Of a DNA stretch of 32,701 bases, positions 28,265 to 32,701 are shown piece after piece (positions within the stretch are counted from its first letter, which is position 1; each line of letters begins with the position of its first letter). Made by a program: the position numbers and the translations under genes. Under the pieces are notes generated by a model that ran no database searches, had not been told where the DNA came from, and saw only the letters and a program-made list of their open reading frames with translations. The stretch covers positions 195,234 through 227,934 of the forward strand of contig SZWC01002433.1 in NCBI GenBank assembly GCA_023375785.1, given 5' to 3'. Source of the DNA: Penium margaritaceum (taxonomy: Eukaryota; Streptophyta; Zygnematophyceae; Desmidiales; Peniaceae).

Positions 28265-29240
28265 CCGTGCGTGGGACGGAAGACGACAACGGAAGCAGCA
28301 GAAGTGGAAGTAATAGAGGAATTCCTAGCGACCAAGAAGCGACAACCTGTGCAGCCGATGTCGCTCAACGTGGCCAAGCATCACATTGGACGACGAGCTC
28401 ATGTGTGGTTCGTACATCTCGAGACAATAGAGGAAGAGGAAGAGGTAGCAGCTGACTCATCAGCCTCATCGGCCTCATCGGCATCAACAAAGTTTGCGAT
28501 GGTTCCCGAGTAGTTCACACCTCTCATCCGAGAGTTTGCGGACGTCTTCCCCGACGAACTTCTAAAAATCCTACCACCTCAATGCGACATCGACCATCAC
28601 ATCAACTTTAAACCGGGCAGCCGACCCACAGTTTGAGGGGCCCATCGGATGAGCGATCACGAACTGACCGAGTTGAAAAAGTAGCTCGACGAGATGCTCA
28701 GTCAATGGTTCATCCGCCCATCCACGTCACCATACGCCGCACGATTATTGTTCTTGAAAAAGAAAAATGGCAAAATGTAGATGTGCGTGGACTACCGGAC
28801 ATTGAACGATCTCGTCCCCGAGCGAACGGACTTTTTGACCGAATCCGAGGAGCTCAAATTTTCACCAAAATCTATCTACGCAGCGGTTATCACCAGATCC
28901 ACATGGCAGACGCCGACATTGAGAAGACGGTGTTCCGAACACGCTACGAGAATTTCGAGTTCACGGCCATGCATTTTGGACTTACAAATGCCCCAGCAAC
29001 GTTCATGGCGGCGATAAACGATGTTTTCCGCCCATACCTTGACAACTTTGTCGTGGTATATCTCGACGACATCCTGATGTACAGTCGCACCCCGGAGGAG
29101 CACGATGGACAACACCGAAAAGTTCTCGAAGTTTTACAAAGAGAGAATTTTTTTTGGAAAATTCTCGAAGTGCGACTTCGGACGCCGCTTGATGAAGTTT
29201 TTGGGTCACATCATCAACGGCAGAGGGATCACCATGGATC
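28265..29240 (+). pseudogene. pol: gypsy-E reverse transcriptase
   Basis: An acidic/serine-rich spacer (28271-28513, ending TKFAMVPE-stop) leads into PLIREFADVFPDELLKILPP, then HHINFKPGSRPTV, KKKNGKM-stop-MCVDYRTLNDL. A frameshift follows, and the core runs in one frame from 28633 to 29265: LFDRIRGAQIFTKIYLRSGY, HQIHMADADIEKTVF, FGLTNAPATFMAAIND, then YLDD at 29059-29070 with ILMYSRTPEEHDGQH. Near 29148 a T-rich run is the likely site of a frameshift into FGKFSKCDFGRRLMKFLGHI. This is the best RT core of the gypsy copies here. At least three stops or frame changes remain. Confidence 0.9.
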
Positions 29241-29923
29241 CGAAAAAACTGGTCGCAGTCACTGATTTGCCGATGTTGACCAACGTCCGAGACGTTCAAG
29301 TTTTTCTCATCTTCTACAATTACTACCGGCGTTTCGTACAGAATTACGCCCGAGTATCAACGCCTCTCTCCGATCTCACTCGAAAAGAAAAAAAGGTGGC
29401 GATGGGGAGACAGCGAACAACAAGCGTTCACCGCCTTGCACAACGCTCTGACCTCGGTGCCATCCCTACAACTAGTCGATCCAACATTCGACTACGTCAT
29501 GGCTACGGATGCCTCATATCAAGTCACTGACGATTACACTTGTAACATCATGGCAACGGAGAGCAACCGGTGGAACACATGTCATGAAAACTGCGAGGAC
29601 CGAAACTCAACTACACCGTACACGAGAAGGAGATGCTGGCGGTTGTACATGCATTTAAAACGTGGTGGTGCTATCTTCAATGTCACCGATGCAGCGTATG
29701 GACCAACTATCATAAACTGAAATATTTGAAGACACAGCAGAACCTTAATCAACGTCAAACCAGATGGATGGAGCTCCTCGAATCCGGCATCAGCTACGAT
29801 ATCAAGTACCGACCAGGAAAAACCAATCCAGCAGATGCGCTCAGCCGCCGACCAGATCTGATGGCTGAAGCAGCAACACTACAACTACAACAAGATTTGT
29901 ATCTCGAGCAGCTGTTCACATGA
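29241..29923 (+). pseudogene. pol: gypsy-E RNase H
   Basis: VRDVQVFLIFYNYYRRFVQN (RT connection) and PLSDLTRKEKK come first; then, after a frame change, ALTSVPSLQLVDPTFDYVMA with TDAS, the first catalytic Asp region. A damaged stretch replaces the usual GAVL block. VHEKEMLAVVHAFKTWWCYL holds the conserved Glu, and then LKYLKTQQNLNQRQTRWMEL and ADALSRRPDL are in the frame 29633-29923. It matches gypsy-A 1029-1525. Confidence 0.88.
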
Positions 29924-29929
29924 GACTAC

Positions 29930-31404
29930 AACCAGCATGGCGGGTACGACAAGGAAACGTTTTGGTACAAAGCACCCTATTGGCAGCGACAATTCACTCC
30001 CCAGGTGGTTGTTCCTCCGAACCATGAACTCGGCCGCATGCTCCTCGAAGAATTCCACGACACCAGTCTGAGAGGGCATTTTGGAGAAGACGAGATGCTA
30101 AAGAAGCTGGCAAAACACTAATGATAGAACAAGATGCAATCCGACGTGGCCAATTTCTACAAATCCCGTGACACGCGTCAGGGACAAAAATCTCGTCGCA
30201 CGAGGCCACACGCATTTTTGAACAGCTCCCCATTCCGACGGAACCGTGGGCCGACATCTCCATGGACTTCGTCACGGGATTACCAGTCACACCCGAGGGA
30301 TATGACGCAATCCTCGTGGTTGTCGACAGGTTCTCCAAAATGTCTCACTTTATTCCTACAACGACCAACGTCACCGCCGAAGGAACAGCATGGCAGTTTC
30401 TAAACCATATGTACGGCTACACGGCGTGACGAGAACCATTGCAAGCGTCAGGGACGGACATTTTACCAATCGTTTGTGGCAAGAGTTGATGATTTGCTGC
30501 GGCAGTCGGACTCAACTTTCAACGACGTTTCATGGTCAAACCGTCGGCCAAACCGAGCGGACCAAACAGACGCTCAAACAACTTCTCAGAACATTATGCG
30601 AACCTCACGAGACCGCTGACGTCTGCCGGATTATTTGCGATTGTTTGCGATTTCAGTTCAGCAGTATTTGCGATTATTTGCGATTTCAATAGTCGGAATA
30701 ATCCGATCGGGAAAAACTCCCGACCGCTGAAATTGCAAATAATCCGGCAGTTTCCACCGCAACAGGAAAAACTCCATTCAAAGTGGTGTATGGCAAACTT
30801 CCTGCCACACTAGCACGACTACATAGCCAGAGCAACATTCCCGCATTTGACGTCCAATGCAGCCACTTCACCACCATCTGGGAATAAACACAGGAAACAC
30901 TTGCGAAGACACAAGCGGCGATGAAACGAGGAGCCGAACAACATCGCATCGACGATGTGTTTGCCGCAGGCGAAAGGATTCTCCTCAATTCAGTAAATAT
31001 CAAACTCCGCGGAGCCGACTGTTCGAAGCTCAAACCTCGATGGTTGGGCCCATTAGAGATCGAGCGCATGCAAACCCCTAGAGTTGGGTGACTCAAACTC
31101 CCCGACACTATGCAAGTTCACTCGATGTTCCATGTTAGCAGACTAGAGCACTACCGAGACCCCGGAGAGAACTTCCCCGACAGGGATGTGCCTCCCCCTC
31201 CACCTGTCCAAGTGGACGAGGACATAGAGTACGTCATCGAGGACATCCTTGGCCACCGCCGACGTGGCAAACGACACAATATCGTGGCAAGGCTACGATG
31301 CCTCGCATAACAGCTGGGAACCCTACGACAACCTCTGCGATGTCAATCATGTGATCGACGGATTTTACGCCCATCACCGGGCCACATCTGCACGCGCGCC
31401 GTGA
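29930..31404 (+). pseudogene. pol: gypsy-E integrase and chromodomain, split by a foldback insertion
   Basis: The zinc-binding part (PNHELGRMLLEEFHDTSLRG, HFGEDEMLKKLAKH, about 30017-30120) keeps its His residues, but the CxxC pair near 30169 reads R-D-T-R. The core has Asp in [13 protein letters not shown] (about 30250-30290). The second catalytic Asp is Val in ASVRDGHF (about 30445). The Glu in GQTERTKQ (about 30550) is kept, after a frameshift near 30425. The foldback at 30623-30750 interrupts the sequence before TATGKTPFKVVYGKLPATL. Then follow HSMFHVSRLEHYRDPGENF (31110 on) and the chromodomain, EYVIEDILGHRRRGKRHN, shifted into GYDASHNSWEPYDNL and VNHVIDGFYAHHR. It is inactive by several criteria. 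Confidence 0.88.
30623..30750. mobile_element. 128-bp foldback / MITE-like insertion
   Basis: Perfect 16-bp terminal inverted repeats: ctgccggattatttgc at 30623-30638 and its exact inverse at 30735-30750. Inside are a tandem duplication of an atttgcgatt-containing unit (about 30630-30656 and 30664-30688) and two small hairpins (30693-30706 and 30707-30723). It interrupts integrase sequence that is continuous in gypsy-D. No clear target duplication is seen; about 30 bases of the expected target sequence are missing. A 9-bp direct repeat, gaccgctga, lies at 30611-30619 and 30722-30730. Confidence 0.75.
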
Positions 31405-31414
31405 CGTCGCGGCT

Positions 31415-31426
31415 AAAAAGGGGGGG
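31415..31426 (+). other. gypsy-E polypurine tract
   Basis: Five a then seven g, directly before the 3' LTR. Same form as at 26590-26602. Confidence 0.88.
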
Positions 31427-31994
31427 TACGTACCAGACTTACACGAGTCCCTAATCTTTCCGAGTGGGCCTTTCTGTCATTACATCAATAGCCCACCGTG
31501 CGAGGAGACCTCAATATTCACTCCGACGGTCAAGGGCAATTCGACCAACTGCCCTCGCGCTCTGACGAACCGTCTCGCACTTTTTTGACAACTTCGATCA
31601 TTTTCGAGAATCAAAGACAGAATTGTCACGACTTTTTGGTCGATTTCTCGACACATCAAGAAACATCGAGATTTATCAAGATACATCTCGTATCTTCGCC
31701 GTCGATCGCAGAAGCCCCCCGATTCCTTGGCGGAGCTTCTCGATCCGACCACTCACGCCACGAATCCACACGCGTCGCTCGAGATAATCGACTTGACGAC
31801 CTCGAATATACCTCATTTGTAACTCGACACTTGTATATGTGTGCTCGATCATTTGGACACTTGACACCGAAGTAAACTTACCGCTCATTATGATTTGATC
31901 AAGTGTCTCAAATTCTGCCCCGTATTCTGCCTCGCAACTTCTACCTCTTCACTGTATGTGCTCCGTTCCGCATAACAATCTGCTTGGTGTAACA
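31427..31994 (+). repeat. gypsy-E 3' LTR
   Basis: Starts tacgtaccagacttacacgag, aligned with TGTTACATACCAGACG of the 5' LTR, and ends gtgtaaca. At 568 bp it is close to gypsy-C in length but diverged, and I see no clear TATA motif. The end again shows two candidate termini (cataaca near 31971 and gtgtaaca at 31994), like gypsy-A and gypsy-D. Confidence 0.82.
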
Positions 31995-32377
31995 AATAAG
32001 AATGAGGGTGAAGAAGGTATCATTGTCACATTGGCGGTCAGGAGTCTCCAGAACGGGAGTGCTGGTGAGTTGGGATCCGGTATGCTCGCCATTCACAGCG
32101 TTTCGCGGTGCGTCGTATGGGGGCGCTCCTTTCCGTTGCACCGGCGTACTCGCCTGCTGCCCCCATCATTCGGTGCACGGGCATTGTCATGCAGTTTTGC
32201 GCCTAGGACCTGAATGTGCTGGCGACGTGGCCATTCTCTCGGCCACCCGGATAGCAAAATGAAGCTCTCTGACCAGGCCCCCTTCTCCGTCAGCGACACA
32301 CGAGTATCCGTGCAGAGCAGCAGCAACAGCATCAACAACGCAGCAATCATAGCCTAACAGCAGGTTCACGAGCCGGC
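31995..32377. other. Unassigned flank right of gypsy-E
   Basis: No transposon domain or LTR homology is seen. Overlapping short frames exist on both strands; none has a recognisable motif. GC content seems higher than in the LTRs. This could be host sequence next to a gene. Confidence 0.5.
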
Positions 32378-32430
32378 ATGGGTCAGCACACGGTTCCCGC
32401 CGCAACAGCAGCCGCAGCAGCAGTAGCAGT

Positions 32431-32492
<62 letters not shown>

Positions 32493-32683
32493 AAACAGCC
32501 GAACCACTGTCACCCCCCGCTGGAGCGACAGCAGACGCAGCAGCAGCGGTCCCAACGGTCGAGAGTGGATTCCAAACCCGCAATGTCATTGGCTCGTCTC
32601 GCATCCACGCCGTGAATGAGGCTTTGCGCGCACTCCTCGTAGGCGGACGACTGCGTCGTCGTGCTCAGCTCGCTTGGTCTTAA
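32378..32683 (+). CDS. Possible small alanine-rich ORF over an AGC repeat
   Basis: ATG at 32378, 101 codons, stop at 32681-32683. Residues 1-12 are followed by a run of Ala with a few Val encoded by GCA triplets, then KTAEPLSPPAGATADAAAAV and a more ordinary tail (VIGSSRIHAVNEALRALLVG, then GRLRRRAQLAWS). The Ser frame is also open across the repeat, and the minus strand gives a Leu-rich frame, so the repeat alone makes long frames in several registers. There is no homology I recognise. It could be an exon of a gene extending right of the window, or a chance frame. Confidence 0.2.
32431..32490. repeat. (AGC)20 trinucleotide microsatellite
   Basis: Sixty bases of uninterrupted AGC. An imperfect part extends left to about 32404, with two single-base changes (cag to tag). 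Confidence 0.96.
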
Positions 32684-32701
32684 GCCAGCGCGCGCACACC
32701 A

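Larger units (their letters stand above)
27031..31994 (+). mobile_element. gypsy-E: near-complete chromovirus
   Basis: Truncated 5' LTR, gag, protease, RT, RNase H, integrase, chromodomain, polypurine tract and 3' LTR, all on the plus strand over about 5 kb. It lacks the rest of the 5' LTR and the primer site, and its integrase is split by a 128-bp foldback sequence. Frameshifts are numerous. I find no flanking target duplication. Confidence 0.88.

Noticed and set aside
32093..32555. Minus-strand poly-Leu and poly-Ala frames
   Set aside because: Both come from the AGC repeat read on the other strand; no signal peptide or domain context supports them.
1..32701. CRISPR array, rRNA, tRNA or bacterial-type operon
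   Set aside because: No regularly spaced direct repeats, no rRNA or tRNA sequence; the tRNA-like strings are primer-binding sites of retrotransposons.

Overview
The window reads as a nuclear eukaryotic sequence made almost entirely of decayed, nested LTR retrotransposons. I see no host protein-coding gene I can defend. Ty3/gypsy elements of the chromovirus type (C-terminal chromodomain) and Ty1/copia elements alternate, both with primer sites matching initiator tRNA-Met. This suggests a large repeat-rich genome, most likely of the green plant/alga lineage. The species cannot be fixed from the sequence, and the lineage is an inference.

Layout, left to right. 1-385: purine-rich low-complexity DNA with an (AG)16 tract and a 14-bp tandem repeat. 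386-3023: gypsy-A (+), truncated at its 5' end, with reverse transcriptase (RT), RNase H, an integrase missing its catalytic core, a chromodomain and a 3' LTR. 3024-9296: copia-A (-), full length, two LTRs, inserted in the end of the gypsy-A LTR with a 5-bp target duplication (GAACC at 3019-3023 and 9297-9301). 9333-9494: an LTR fragment. 9495-12898: gypsy-B (+), with LTR, primer site, gag, protease and 3' LTR but no RT or integrase. 12899-14120: gypsy-C (+), LTR, primer site and gag. About 14492-19364: copia-B (+), interrupted by a 780-bp run of N (18383-19162). About 19365-25237: copia-C (-), with its 5' LTR on the right and its 3' end missing. 25238-27019: gypsy-D (+), integrase core, chromodomain, polypurine tract and 3' LTR; it may be the 3' half of gypsy-C split by copia-B and copia-C. 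27031-31994: gypsy-E (+), nearly full length, with a truncated 5' LTR fused to gag and a 128-bp foldback sequence inside its integrase. 31995-32701: sequence without recognisable transposon homology, ending in an (AGC)20 tract in a possible alanine-rich ORF.

The genes are the usual retrotransposon set: Gag for particle assembly, protease, RT/RNase H for cDNA synthesis, integrase for insertion, and in the gypsy elements a chromodomain expected to steer integration. All elements carry frameshifts, stops or lost catalytic residues, so none looks autonomous as assembled. The longest coding stretches left are the copia-A integrase (complete D,D,E), the copia-A RNase H, and the gypsy-D integrase core (complete D,D,E).

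The most notable features are the repeated head-to-tail abutment of gypsy LTRs, a terminal duplication shared by separate gypsy LTRs, the shared Cys-to-Tyr change in gypsy Gag zinc knuckles, and the foldback insertion in gypsy-E. I did not find evidence of a new non-transposon system.
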